NCBI RefSeq assembly: GCF_947500255.1
Contig: NZ_CANMRL010000007.1
Span: forward strand, 180,215 to 244,214
Length of the DNA: 64,000 nucleotides
Direction of reading: 5' to 3'
Origin: an uncultured Psychroserpens sp.
GTDB lineage: Bacteria > Bacteroidota > Bacteroidia > Flavobacteriales > Flavobacteriaceae
The notes beneath the pieces were generated by a model. That model ran no database searches and had not been told where the DNA came from. It saw only the letters and a program-made list of their open reading frames with translations. The position numbers and the translations under genes are program-made. Below, piece after piece: positions 9,797 to 18,623 of the stretch. Every line of letters begins with the position of its first letter. Position 1 is the stretch's first letter.

Positions 9797-11182
9797 ATGT
9801 CAATTTTAATAAAAAACGGCCAAATAGTAACAGCTTCTGAAAGTTATATAGCAGATGTTTATATCGAAGCTGAAAAGATTATCGCTATTGGTAAAGATTT
9901 AAATTATCAAGCAGATAAGATAATTGATGCTACTCATAAACTTGTGTTTCCTGGAGGTATTGATCCTCATGTGCATTTAGATATGCCATTTATGGGGACC
10001 TATTCAAGTGACGATTACGAGACAGGAACACGAGCTGCGCTTCATGGAGGTACTACAATGGTTATAGATTTTATTTTGCAAACTCAAGGTGATACACTTC
10101 ACAATGCATTAAAGACCTGGCAACAGAAATCTCATGGAAAAGCAATAGGTGATTATTCATATCATATGGCTGTGACCGATTTTAATGATGATGTTGCAAA
10201 AGAAGTTGTGGAGATGATTGAAGAGGAAGGTATTTCCTCCTTTAAGACCTTTATGGCTTATAAAGGTGCTTTGATGATTGATGATGGTCAAATGGTACAA
10301 CTCATGAAGGTTGTTAAAAAGCATGGCGGTTTAGTCACTGTACATGCGACTAATGGTGATATGATTGACTCATTAATTGCTAAAAATAGAGCTCTTGGAA
10401 ATTTATCTCCATTATATCATTATTTGTCTCAGCCCGAAGTAACCGAGGCGGAGGCATCTGCCCGTTTTGCAGATATGCTAAATTATACTGGTTGCCCTGG
10501 TTATATTGTCCATATGACTTGTGAAGGTGCTCTAAATGCTGTTAGAAAGGCGACACAACGTAATCAAAAAGTTTTTGTTGAAACATGTACACAATATTTA
10601 ATGCTAGATGCGTCTTTATATGAAAATGACTTTGAAGGCGCTAAATGGGTGATGAGTCCACCATTAAGAGAAAAGAAAGATCAAGCTGCATTATGGTCAG
10701 GTATAAATCAAGGCTTGGTTCAAGTGGTCGGTACAGATCATTGCCCTTTTATGTGGGAACAGAAGAAAATGGGGAAGGATGATTTTTCAAAAATACCTAA
10801 TGGACATCCAGCAATAGAACACCGTATGGAATTGTTGTTTTCAGAAGGTGTTCATAAAGGAAAGATCTCCTTGACAAAATATGTTGAAGTGAGCTCAACT
10901 AATGCAGCTAAAATTTTTGGAATGTATCCTAGAAAAGGAACTATTGCTATCGGCAGTGATGCAGATATTGTGATATTCGACCCTAAAAAAGAACATACTA
11001 TTTCTGTAGAAACCCATCATATGAATTGTGATTACTCTGCTTATGAGGGTCAAAAAGTAACAGGAAAAACTGAAACTGTAATTTTAAGAGGTCAAGTTGC
11101 TATCAAAAATGAAGAATGCCTTTTAAATGCAGGTCACGGACAATTTATTCCGAGAGGAAAAACATCAAAAACAGTAATTTAG
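9797..11182 (+). CDS. hydA: Dihydropyrimidinase
   Basis: This 461-residue enzyme of the cyclic amidohydrolase superfamily hydrolyses 5,6-dihydrouracil or dihydrothymine to N-carbamoyl-beta-alanine or N-carbamoyl-beta-aminoisobutyrate. The two-metal site is fully present: H58 and H60 in GGIDPHVHLD, the carbamylated Lys K150 in SSFKTF, H183, H239, and D314 in VGTDHCPF. Length is normal for the family. It stands 49 bp after the SSS transporter and 12 bp before beta-ureidopropionase, so the second and third steps of the pathway are adjacent. A general hydantoinase activity is also possible, but the neighbours favour dihydropyrimidinase. Confidence 0.93.
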   Translation: MSILIKNGQIVTASESYIADVYIEAEKIIAIGKDLNYQADKIIDATHKLVFPGGIDPHVHLDMPFMGTYSSDDYETGTRAALHGGTTMVIDFILQTQGDTLHNALKTWQQKSHGKAIGDYSYHMAVTDFNDDVAKEVVEMIEEEGISSFKTFMAYKGALMIDDGQMVQLMKVVKKHGGLVTVHATNGDMIDSLIAKNRALGNLSPLYHYLSQPEVTEAEASARFADMLNYTGCPGYIVHMTCEGALNAVRKATQRNQKVFVETCTQYLMLDASLYENDFEGAKWVMSPPLREKKDQAALWSGINQGLVQVVGTDHCPFMWEQKKMGKDDFSKIPNGHPAIEHRMELLFSEGVHKGKISLTKYVEVSSTNAAKIFGMYPRKGTIAIGSDADIVIFDPKKEHTISVETHHMNCDYSAYEGQKVTGKTETVILRGQVAIKNEECLLNAGHGQFIPRGKTSKTVI

Positions 11183-11194
11183 AATTAAACTATT

Positions 11195-12061
11195 ATGCCA
11201 AGAAAAGTAAAATCAGGATTGATACAAATGAGTCTTCCAATGACTGAAGGAGAAGGAACAATTCAAGAAATAATGGATGCTATGTATGATAAACATATTC
11301 CTTACATAGAAGAAGCAGGACGACAAGGGGTACAAATTTTATGTTTACAAGAAATTTTTAACACACCATATTTTTGCCCTGGCCAAGACCGAAAATGGTA
11401 CGAATCTGCCGAGTCTGTCCCAGGTCCAACTACTGAGAAAATGCAAGTTTTAGCAAAAAAACATAATATGGTCATTATTGTTCCGATATATGAAAAAGAG
11501 CAGCCTGGTGTTTTGTATAATACTGCAGCAGTAATTGATGCAGATGGAACCTATTTAGGAAAATACAGAAAAAATCATATTCCGCATACAACAGGATTTT
11601 GGGAGAAATTTTTCTTTAAACCTGGAAATTTAGGATACCCAGTATTTCAAACCAAGTACGCTAAAGTTGGTGTTTATATCTGTTACGACAGACATTTTCC
11701 AGATGGAGCGAGAGCATTAGGGCTAAATGGCGCAGAGATCGTTTATAATCCTTCGGCAACAGTTGCTGGCTTAAGTGAGTATTTATGGAAGCTAGAGCAG
11801 CCAGCACATGCCGCAGCTAATGGTTATTTTATGGGTTGTATTAATCGTGTTGGAGAAGAAAAACCTTGGAACCTTGGAAAGTTTTACGGACAATCTTATT
11901 TCGTTGATCCTCGTGGACAAATTTTTGCAGAAGCATCTCGTGATGATGATGAGTTGCTTGTTGCCGAGTTTGATTTGGATCTCATTGAAGAAGTACGTTC
12001 TACATGGCAATTTTTTAGAGACAGACGCCCAGAAACTTATGGTAGATTAACAGATTTATAG
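11195..12061 (+). CDS. Beta-ureidopropionase (N-carbamoyl-beta-alanine amidohydrolase)
   Basis: This 288-residue nitrilase-superfamily enzyme has the catalytic triad E53 (LQEIF), K126 (KYRKNHIPH) and C163 (VYICYDRHFPDGARALG). The long motif around the Cys is typical of the beta-ureidopropionase branch. It releases CO2 and ammonia from N-carbamoyl-beta-alanine, giving beta-alanine for the aminotransferase encoded upstream. It is encoded 12 bp after dihydropyrimidinase and 2 bp before preT, clearly in one operon. The prokaryotic length is close to related N-carbamoylputrescine amidases, so context supports the substrate assignment. Confidence 0.92.
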   Translation: MPRKVKSGLIQMSLPMTEGEGTIQEIMDAMYDKHIPYIEEAGRQGVQILCLQEIFNTPYFCPGQDRKWYESAESVPGPTTEKMQVLAKKHNMVIIVPIYEKEQPGVLYNTAAVIDADGTYLGKYRKNHIPHTTGFWEKFFFKPGNLGYPVFQTKYAKVGVYICYDRHFPDGARALGLNGAEIVYNPSATVAGLSEYLWKLEQPAHAAANGYFMGCINRVGEEKPWNLGKFYGQSYFVDPRGQIFAEASRDDDELLVAEFDLDLIEEVRSTWQFFRDRRPETYGRLTDL

Positions 12062-12063
12062 AT

Positions 12064-13386
12064 ATGGCAGAATATAAAAGACCAACAACAAAAGCCGAAT
12101 TCGATAAGAATTTTAAGCAGAAAAAACCGCTAATGAATGATACTGAAGCTTATTATGAAGCTTCTCGATGTCTATTTTGTTACGATGCACCCTGTATTCA
12201 GGCTTGTCCGACGCATATTGATATTCCGTTATTTATAAAGCAAATTCATACTGATAATGTGACAGGTGCATCCAAAACAATTTTTGATTCTAATTGGTTA
12301 GGAAATGCTTGTGGTGTCGTTTGTCCTACTGGTGTTTTATGTGAAGGTGCCTGTGTATATAACCATCAGGATGTGCCACCAATTCAAATAGGTAGGTTGC
12401 AAAATTATGCCACCAATAAAACAATAGATGCTAATAAAACACTATTTAAAGTTGGTGCATCTAATGGAAAGAAAATAGCCGTTATTGGTGCTGGACCTGC
12501 AGGACTAGCTTGTGCTTGTGAGGCAAGAACTTTAGGGTATGAGGTTGATTTATTTGAAGCTAAAGACAAGCCTTCTGGATTGACGGTTCATGGTATTGCA
12601 CCTTATAAAATCACTAATGAAGAAGTATTAAAAGAAGTTGAGTATTTACAAAACCAGTTAGGTTTCAACATTAAATATAATGCTACAATTGACTCAAAAG
12701 ACGAATTGACAATGCTCGAAACTAATTATGATGCCATATTTATTGGTGTCGGTTTAGGAGCTACTAGACATTTAGGTTTGGAAGGAGAGGATAAGAAAGG
12801 TGTTGTTGGCGCAGTTGAATTTATTGAAAAGTTACGTATGAAACATCATAACACTAAGGTTCCAGCTAAAGTTGTGGTTATTGGTGGTGGAAATACAGCT
12901 ATGGATGCTGCGTCTGAAGCGGCTAGAATGGGAGCGCGTAAAACAGTTTTGGCGTATAGAAATTCGAAAGAAAATATGGGCGCTTATGGTTTTGAATATG
13001 ATTTAGCTATTAGTGCTGGAGTAGATAGCCTGTTCAATGTGACACCTATTGGAATTGTTGGAAACGGACATGTAGAAGGTGTGAAGTTTGCCAAGACAGA
13101 ATTGGTTGAAGGCAAATTGCAAACAAATATGAATAACACATTCATTGTTAGATGTGATATGGTTATCAAAGCAACAGGTCAAGCCAAACAAGGTCATTTA
13201 TATGATTTAATTGATGGCTTAGATGTAGATAAGAAAACAAGAATTAAAATCAATAGTGAATTTCAAACATCCAATGCTAAGTATTTTGCAGGAGGAGATG
13301 CCGTAAATGGAGGAGCCGAAGTTGTAAATGCAGCCTATGATGGTAAAATGGCAGCGCAAGGAATTCATAATTGGTTAAATAAATAA
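12064..13386 (+). CDS. preT: NAD-dependent dihydropyrimidine dehydrogenase, PreT subunit
   Basis: This 440-residue flavoprotein is related to the glutamate synthase small subunit. The N-terminal Cys clusters (CLFCYDAPCIQACP at about 36-49, then CGVVCPTGVLCEGAC at about 86-100) hold [4Fe-4S] clusters. GAGPAGLACA at about 143 binds FAD and the GGGNTAMDAA segment near 278 binds the NAD(P) cofactor. PreT passes electrons from NADH to PreA, encoded 9 bp downstream, for reduction of uracil and thymine; the E. coli pair PreTA can run in both directions. It begins 2 bp after beta-ureidopropionase. Confidence 0.9.
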   Translation: MAEYKRPTTKAEFDKNFKQKKPLMNDTEAYYEASRCLFCYDAPCIQACPTHIDIPLFIKQIHTDNVTGASKTIFDSNWLGNACGVVCPTGVLCEGACVYNHQDVPPIQIGRLQNYATNKTIDANKTLFKVGASNGKKIAVIGAGPAGLACACEARTLGYEVDLFEAKDKPSGLTVHGIAPYKITNEEVLKEVEYLQNQLGFNIKYNATIDSKDELTMLETNYDAIFIGVGLGATRHLGLEGEDKKGVVGAVEFIEKLRMKHHNTKVPAKVVVIGGGNTAMDAASEAARMGARKTVLAYRNSKENMGAYGFEYDLAISAGVDSLFNVTPIGIVGNGHVEGVKFAKTELVEGKLQTNMNNTFIVRCDMVIKATGQAKQGHLYDLIDGLDVDKKTRIKINSEFQTSNAKYFAGGDAVNGGAEVVNAAYDGKMAAQGIHNWLNK

Positions 13387-13395
13387 GATATAGAC

Positions 13396-14730
13396 ATGGT
13401 AGATTTATCAATAAATTTTGCAGGTATAAAAGCACCTAACCCTTTTTGGTTGGCCTCAGCGCCACCAACAAATTCTGGATACCAAATTATGAAGGCCTTT
13501 GAAGCAGGTTGGGGAGGAGCAGTATGGAAAACATTAGGTGTGCCAGTTGTTAATGTGTCTAGTCGTTACGGTTCTGTAAATTATAGAAATACCAGAATGA
13601 TGGGTTTCAATAATATTGAGTTAATTACAGATAGACCTTTAGCTGATAATCTCAGGGAAATCGAAGAAGTAAAAAAATATTTTCCAGATCATGCTGTTAT
13701 CGCATCTTTAATGGTGGAGAGCAGAGCAGAGTGGGAACAAATTATCAAGGATGTTGAAAATGCAGGAGCCGATGGAATAGAACTTAATTTTGGTTGTCCT
13801 CATGGTATGTGTGAAAGAGGAATGGGATCTGCTGTTGGTCAAGAGCCAGAAGTGTTAAAAACAATTGTTGGTTGGGTTAAAGAGGCCGCTAAAATCCCTG
13901 TAATTACAAAGCTATCACCAAATATATCTCATATCACCGATCCTGGATTAGCTGCGGTTCAAGGTGGAACAGACTCTATTTCGTTAATCAATACAATTAA
14001 GAGTATTGTTGGTATTGACTTAGATTCCTATGCACCATATCCAATTGTAGATGGAAAAGGGACAAATGGTGGTTACTGTGGTCCAGCAGTTAAACCGATT
14101 GCTATGCACATGCTAAAAGATTTAGCACAGCATCCTGAAATTGGAAAAGTACCATTATCTGGTATTGGTGGCATTGAAACATGGCGTGATGTTGTAGAGT
14201 TTATCTTGTTAGGAGCTACATCTGTTCAGGTGTGTACTGCTGTAATGCATTATGGCTTTGGTATTGTACGTGAGATGGAAGCTGGTTTACGTCAGTTTAT
14301 GGAAGACAAAGGATACAACACCATTTATGACTTTGCAGGTAAAGCATTGCCAAATGTTACAGAGTGGAAACACCTTAATTTAAAGCATAAGGTCATAGCC
14401 GAAATTAATGCTGATAAATGTATTGGCTGTGATTTATGTTATATAGCTTGTGATGATGGTGCGCATCAGGCCATTGCATTATCTGATGATCCAGCAAATA
14501 GAATTCCGAGTATTATTGAAGAAAACTGCGTAGGATGTAATTTGTGTTCTTTGGTTTGCCCAGTTGAAGACTGTATTACAATGGTCAAAAAGGATGATGG
14601 TACCCAACATATAACTTGGGATGAACGCACACTTAATGATGATATTCCTGTAACGTTTGATGATGATAGAGCAGGTGGAAAAGGACACTTTGTTCCTAAA
14701 CCTACAGATGCGCTCAAAAATAAAAGGTGA
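13396..14730 (+). CDS. preA: Dihydropyrimidine dehydrogenase, PreA subunit
   Basis: This 444-residue protein joins an FMN-binding TIM barrel of the dihydroorotate dehydrogenase type (residues 1 to about 310, with NFGCPHGMCERGMGSA in the active-site region) to a C-terminal ferredoxin domain holding two clusters (CIGCDLCYIAC and CVGCNLCSLVCP). It reduces uracil or thymine to the 5,6-dihydro form, the first pathway step, with electrons from PreT. The arrangement matches the PreA half of mammalian dihydropyrimidine dehydrogenase. It is the last gene of the cluster; 77 bp separate it from yifB. Which Cys in the loop acts as acid was not decided. Confidence 0.92.
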   Translation: MVDLSINFAGIKAPNPFWLASAPPTNSGYQIMKAFEAGWGGAVWKTLGVPVVNVSSRYGSVNYRNTRMMGFNNIELITDRPLADNLREIEEVKKYFPDHAVIASLMVESRAEWEQIIKDVENAGADGIELNFGCPHGMCERGMGSAVGQEPEVLKTIVGWVKEAAKIPVITKLSPNISHITDPGLAAVQGGTDSISLINTIKSIVGIDLDSYAPYPIVDGKGTNGGYCGPAVKPIAMHMLKDLAQHPEIGKVPLSGIGGIETWRDVVEFILLGATSVQVCTAVMHYGFGIVREMEAGLRQFMEDKGYNTIYDFAGKALPNVTEWKHLNLKHKVIAEINADKCIGCDLCYIACDDGAHQAIALSDDPANRIPSIIEENCVGCNLCSLVCPVEDCITMVKKDDGTQHITWDERTLNDDIPVTFDDDRAGGKGHFVPKPTDALKNKR

Positions 14731-14772
14731 TCTCACCTATCTGATTAAATAACTTCTATTTATATAATTTAT

Positions 14773-14803
14773 AGAATATTTTCTATATTTAGAAAAATAT
14801 TCT
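14773..14803. promoter_or_regulatory. Near-perfect inverted repeat just upstream of yifB
   Basis: Arms agaatatttt-cta and tag-aaaaatattct face each other across TATT, ending 4 bp before the yifB ATG. There is no following T-run, so this looks more like an operator or a 5' hairpin covering the ribosome entry site than a terminator. The function is inferred. Confidence 0.45.
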
Positions 14804-14807
14804 GTTT

Positions 14808-16346
14808 ATGCTTAAAAAAGTTTTTGGTAGTGCTGTCTTTGGTGTTGAAGCTACCACGATAACTGTAGAAGTTAATGTCGATTCTGGTATTGGCTATCAT
14901 TTGGTAGGTTTGCCAGATAATGCAATTAAAGAAAGTAATTTTCGTATTGCTGCTGCACTTCAAAATAACGGTTATAAAATTCCAGGGAAGAAGATCATTA
15001 TTAACATGTCTCCAGCCGACCTACGTAAAGAGGGTTCTGCTTACGATCTTACATTGGCTATTGGTATTCTTGTAGCATCCAAACAAATTAAAGCCAAGTA
15101 CCTTGATGACTATCTTATTATGGGTGAATTATCTCTCGACGGAAACCTACAACCTATAAAAGGCGCTTTGCCTATAGCAGTTAAAGCTAGGGAAGAGGGT
15201 TTTAAAGGATTTATCCTTCCGAAGCAGAATGCTAAAGAAGCAGCAATTGTAGATGGTTTAGATGTTTATGGTGTAGATAATATCAAGCAAGTCATTGACT
15301 ATTTTGATAAAGAAGAACCTTTGGAACAAACTATTATCAATACTCGAGAAGAATTTTATAAGAATTTAGACTTTCCAGAATTTGATTTTAGCGATGTCAA
15401 AGGACAAGAAAGCATAAAGCGTTGTATGGAAATCGCAGCAGCTGGCGGACATAACATCATTTTGATTGGACCACCAGGAGCAGGGAAGACCATGCTCGCC
15501 AAACGATTGCCTAGTATTTTGCCGCCAATGACATTACACGAAGCTTTAGAGACGACTAAAATACATTCGGTTGTTGGACGTGTAAAAGCACATACAGGAC
15601 TCATGTCACAGCGTCCGTTTCGCAGTCCGCATCATACCATTTCCAATGTCGCTCTAGTTGGAGGCGGCAGTTATCCACAACCAGGAGAAATATCGTTGTC
15701 TCATAATGGTGTGTTGTTTTTAGATGAGCTACCAGAATTTAAGCGTGAAGTTCTAGAAGTAATGCGACAACCCTTAGAAGATAGAGAAGTCACCATCTCC
15801 AGAGCAAAATTCACGGTAACTTATCCATCATCATTTATGCTAGTTGCCAGCATGAACCCGAGTCCGGGAGGTTATTTTAATGATCCCAATGCTCCTGTGA
15901 CATCATCGCCTGCGGAAATGCAACGATATTTGAGTAAGGTGTCTGGACCATTATTGGATCGTATCGATATACATATAGAGGTGACACCTGTGCCTTTTGA
16001 TAAATTATCCGATGATAGAAAAGGCGAATCTTCAGTAGAGATAAGAAGGCGTGTGACAGAAGCTAGAGTGGTACAAACCCTACGTTTTGCAAATTCGGAA
16101 ACAGTGCATTATAATGCACAAATGACTGTCAAGCACATTCGTAAGTATTGCAAACTCGATAAAGCTTCATTAGATCTTTTGAAACATGCTATGGAGCAGT
16201 TAAACTTATCTGCGAGAGCTTATGATCGTATTCTAAAAGTATCGCGAACTATTGCCGATTTAGAAGCTTCAGAGGAAATTATGGGAACTCACATTTCCGA
16301 AGCCATTCAATACCGAAGTATGGATAGAGAAGGTTGGTTGGGTTAA
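14808..16346 (+). CDS. yifB: YifB/ComM family Mg-chelatase-like AAA+ ATPase
   Basis: This 512-residue protein has the family layout: an N-terminal Lon-protease-like fold (residues 1 to about 170), an AAA+ module with Walker A GPPGAGKT at 221-228 and Walker B VLFLDELPEF at about 302-311, and a C-terminal Mg-chelatase-type domain ending in YRSMDREGWLG. In naturally transformable bacteria ComM is a helicase that helps branch migration of incoming DNA. It probably has its own promoter, 77 bp after preA. Its last 43 bp are repeated, diverged, at 20153-20195, which suggests that the 3' end served as an integration site. Confidence 0.9.
   Translation: MLKKVFGSAVFGVEATTITVEVNVDSGIGYHLVGLPDNAIKESNFRIAAALQNNGYKIPGKKIIINMSPADLRKEGSAYDLTLAIGILVASKQIKAKYLDDYLIMGELSLDGNLQPIKGALPIAVKAREEGFKGFILPKQNAKEAAIVDGLDVYGVDNIKQVIDYFDKEEPLEQTIINTREEFYKNLDFPEFDFSDVKGQESIKRCMEIAAAGGHNIILIGPPGAGKTMLAKRLPSILPPMTLHEALETTKIHSVVGRVKAHTGLMSQRPFRSPHHTISNVALVGGGSYPQPGEISLSHNGVLFLDELPEFKREVLEVMRQPLEDREVTISRAKFTVTYPSSFMLVASMNPSPGGYFNDPNAPVTSSPAEMQRYLSKVSGPLLDRIDIHIEVTPVPFDKLSDDRKGESSVEIRRRVTEARVVQTLRFANSETVHYNAQMTVKHIRKYCKLDKASLDLLKHAMEQLNLSARAYDRILKVSRTIADLEASEEIMGTHISEAIQYRSMDREGWLG
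16300..16342 (+). repeat. Direct repeat copy 1: 3' end of yifB
   Basis: Forty-three bases (AAGCCATTCAATACCGAAGT onward) that match 20153-20195 at 41 positions. This copy is in frame within the intact yifB gene. Together the two copies bracket about 3.85 kb of accessory DNA, as attL and attR of an integrated element would. Confidence 0.8.
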
Positions 16347-16356
16347 GTATTGAAAT

Positions 16357-16382
16357 AAATATACGTAGTTCTACGTATATTT
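16357..16382 (+). terminator. Hairpin after yifB
   Basis: A 12-bp stem, with ATATACGTAG pairing to CTACGTATAT plus two flanking A-T pairs, followed by TTTTG, begins 11 bp after the yifB stop. It is AT-rich, so its terminator strength is uncertain. Confidence 0.5.
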
Positions 16383-16443
16383 TGTATTGAACAAATCATT
16401 TTATTTGTCGTACCCGAGTTTATTTCAAAAAATTAATTATTAA

Positions 16444-16524
16444 TCTAAAAAATACAGTGTTCATGATAACTCTATTGATATAGTAGGTGATATTGAATTT
16501 AAACTCGAAGAATTAAAAGGCTAA
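16444..16524 (+). pseudogene. C-terminal remnant of an unknown protein
   Basis: An open frame without a start codon reads HDNSIDIVGDIEFKLEELKG before a TAA at 16522. It is followed at once by half of an attC-like site and the next plus-strand gene. It looks like the tail of a gene whose front was lost, perhaps when DNA was inserted behind yifB. No family was recognised. Confidence 0.35.
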
Positions 16525-16547
16525 CCATATACAAACACGTTATACAT
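16525..16547 (+). repeat. Half attC-like site, plus orientation
   Basis: The text ccatatacaaacacgtt is the reverse complement of the aacgtgtttgtgtatgg ends of the minus-oriented sites further on. It therefore represents the 3' half (L'-R') of an attC-like site pointing the other way, with the 5' half missing. The following gene starts 1 bp later. Confidence 0.5.
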
Positions 16548-16548
16548 A

Positions 16549-17079
16549 ATGTCAGAAAAGAAATGCTTAAATAATTCATCAAAAAGAAAGGAAGTTTTTT
16601 GGGTGATCGGAACCATCGTCTTAGCATTAATCGTTAACCTCATTGCTTTTGGAACTCGTGGCTATAAATCTGATTCAGTATTTGATATAAATGTTCACGA
16701 TACTTATTTTGTAATTCCTAATATCAATTTTATTTTGCTTCTTGCCGTTATTGTGTTTTTTGGAGTTTATCTTTTCAGAACGCTACGTTGGAAATTTAGA
16801 AATTTAACGGTAAACATAATTTTAATTACCGTGACAATTATTTTGATTTTATTGGTAAGTAAAATTACTTCAATTTTAGATTCTGAAATGCATAGAGTAT
16901 CAGGTTGGACAATCTATCCGCCTTTGAGTGTGGAAGGAGTTGAGCCTCCTACTAATAATACTAGTGAAAATGATTTTGGAATATTATCTAGTGTCTTCTT
17001 AATAGCACAAATAGTATTACTAATATTTCTAACATACTGTGGGTTTAAAAGTGGTCAGAATTATAAGAGAACTGAATAA
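16549..17079 (+). CDS. Four-helix membrane protein with a cytochrome-oxidase-like HDTYFV motif
   Basis: This 176-residue protein has hydrophobic segments at about 18-36, 58-77, 83-107 and 146-166. Residues 47-57 read DINVHDTYFVI, resembling the VHDTYFVV stretch of cytochrome c oxidase subunit I, but the other haem and copper ligands of that enzyme are absent, so it is not an oxidase. It is the only plus-strand gene of the first accessory run and starts directly behind a half attC-like site, so it may be an inverted or relict cassette. The function is unknown. Confidence 0.55.
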   Translation: MSEKKCLNNSSKRKEVFWVIGTIVLALIVNLIAFGTRGYKSDSVFDINVHDTYFVIPNINFILLLAVIVFFGVYLFRTLRWKFRNLTVNIILITVTIILILLVSKITSILDSEMHRVSGWTIYPPLSVEGVEPPTNNTSENDFGILSSVFLIAQIVLLIFLTYCGFKSGQNYKRTE

Positions 17080-17197
17080 AAATAATGACTATATTCAAAT
17101 GAACATCTTTTTTACTATGTATTGACATTCAGCGAAGGATTTAAGAACATGCCCTTTTTAATTATTGTTTTGAAATCTATAACCTTTTCATGAATAT

Positions 17198-17395
17198 TTA
17201 ACTAATAAAATTGTTAACTGTTTGCCTCATAGTTTCGGAATTGATTACTTCTTTTTTTTCAATCCGTTCAATAGTATGATACCTTATATTCAATAATTTA
17301 ACCAATTTACTCATTGTTAATTTGTTCTCAATTCGATGCAATAAAACACGATTTGCTAAGGATCCGCTGTTATCATACCAAAAGTTATTACCCAA
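17198..17395 (-). CDS. Short HTH-like protein, possibly a fragment
   Basis: This 65-residue frame contains LLHRIENKLTMSKLVKLLNIRYHTIERIEKKEVI, which resembles the helix-turn-helix of XRE-type proteins (a scaffold helix, a Leu-rich first helix and a recognition helix). The domain is nearly complete, but there is no effector part and the start is not well supported. It lies 88 bp downstream of the kelch gene on the same strand. It could be a small regulator or the relic of a larger one. Confidence 0.35.
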   Translation of the reverse strand: MGNNFWYDNSGSLANRVLLHRIENKLTMSKLVKLLNIRYHTIERIEKKEVINSETMRQTVNNFIS

Positions 17396-17483
17396 AAACT
17401 CATTTACTTTTTTTCTGTATTTAACGTGAGGTACATACTTATTCCTCTCATAGTTTTAAATTGTTTTATATAGTCAGTGATTT

Positions 17484-18458
17484 TTATTTTTTATTGTAGA
17501 CTTCCCAATAGTTTGAATATGAATTAAATTTCCAAAAATCCATTAGCGGCTTATTAGTTTTATCCCATCCTCCAAATAAAATTAATGATTCATCTTTAAA
17601 GCTATACATCAAGGCTGGTTTTCCTGCTCTTTTGGATGGACCTTCATTTGTAATTAAAACCCATTTGTTACCATTCCAACTCAGGGTGTCACCTAAATAT
17701 TGTTTGTTATATCCTCCAAATAGGATTATCCTTTTAGATTTTGCATCATATGCCATAGCATGGTGGTCTCTAGCCAATAGATCATTTTTATTAATTAGTT
17801 TCCAACCTTCTAGTAATTGCCATTCCCAGGTGTCTCCGTAAATAGTTTTATCAGTTCCATTTTTACTGAAACCTCCAAAAAGGACTACTTTTTTTTGTTG
17901 TTGATCATAAGCCATTGTATGTTGTAAGCGAGGAGGAGGTAAGTCCTTTGATTTCAATTCCAACCATTTTTCATTCCTGAAAACCCAAGTATCATTTAGT
18001 GACTGACCTAAAGCGTTTGATCCGCCGAAAAGAAAAACATCACCATTATCGGTATTAAATACCATTCTATGTGACTGCCTAGGAATTGGGCCGGATTCGT
18101 TCAGTTTTTTCCAATTATCACCATTCCATGACCATAAATCGTTCAGAATAGTTCCATTTTCATTTTTGCCACCAAATACTAAAAGACGATTGTTAGCTGA
18201 ATCATAAATCATCGAATGTCCGCTTCTAGGTTCAGGAGCTACATCTGTTTGTATAGCATTCCAAGTTTTTCCGTCAAATTTCCAAAAGTCGTTTAATCTT
18301 TTTTTTTCACTACTGCAATAACCTCCGAAAAGGAAAATTTTACTTTCCTTAGAATGATATGCTGTAACGGGTTGATTTCTTGGACACGGCTTGTTTTCTG
18401 TCTGTGAATACACCAGATTTGTTGAAAATGCTAGTGCTATAAAAATTAGTTTCAGCAT
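17484..18458 (-). CDS. Secreted kelch-repeat beta-propeller protein
   Basis: This 324-residue protein has a signal peptide (MLKLIFIALAFSTNLVYSQ) and about six kelch-type blades, each with an LLVFGG or IILFGGY core followed by NDxWxW and a spaced Trp (for example LFGGYCSSEKKRLNDFWKF, LVFGGKNENGTILNDLWSW). Kelch propellers bind proteins or sugars; no catalytic residues were recognised. It is the last minus-strand cassette gene of the first run, downstream of attC-like site A; its own 3' site was not found. The partner is unknown. Confidence 0.75.
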   Translation of the reverse strand: MLKLIFIALAFSTNLVYSQTENKPCPRNQPVTAYHSKESKIFLFGGYCSSEKKRLNDFWKFDGKTWNAIQTDVAPEPRSGHSMIYDSANNRLLVFGGKNENGTILNDLWSWNGDNWKKLNESGPIPRQSHRMVFNTDNGDVFLFGGSNALGQSLNDTWVFRNEKWLELKSKDLPPPRLQHTMAYDQQQKKVVLFGGFSKNGTDKTIYGDTWEWQLLEGWKLINKNDLLARDHHAMAYDAKSKRIILFGGYNKQYLGDTLSWNGNKWVLITNEGPSKRAGKPALMYSFKDESLILFGGWDKTNKPLMDFWKFNSYSNYWEVYNKK

Positions 18459-18480
18459 AAGACTTAATTTAAAAGATTAA

Positions 18481-18611
18481 TTACAACGTGTTGGTGTATG
18501 CGCAGTGGCGGATTTTATACGACAACGCTTCGAAATACAATATACTTTAATAAAATGAAAAACGGTTCAAGTATGCACTTAAACCGCTTTTGCTTATGCA
18601 CATTGTTGTGT
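18481..18611 (-). repeat. attC-like site A
   Basis: Outer boxes ttacaac (18481) and gttgtgt (18605), inner arms gtgtatg and tatgcac. On the minus strand it follows the VOC gene's stop codon by 12 bases and precedes the kelch gene, the position expected of an attC site at the 3' end of a cassette. Its middle differs from the later sites. Confidence 0.55.
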
Positions 18612-18623
18612 ATTCGCTCTATT

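Noticed and set aside
16549..17079. Cytochrome c oxidase subunit I fragment as a pseudogene
   Set aside because: The frame is intact with four well-formed helices, and only one short motif resembles the oxidase.
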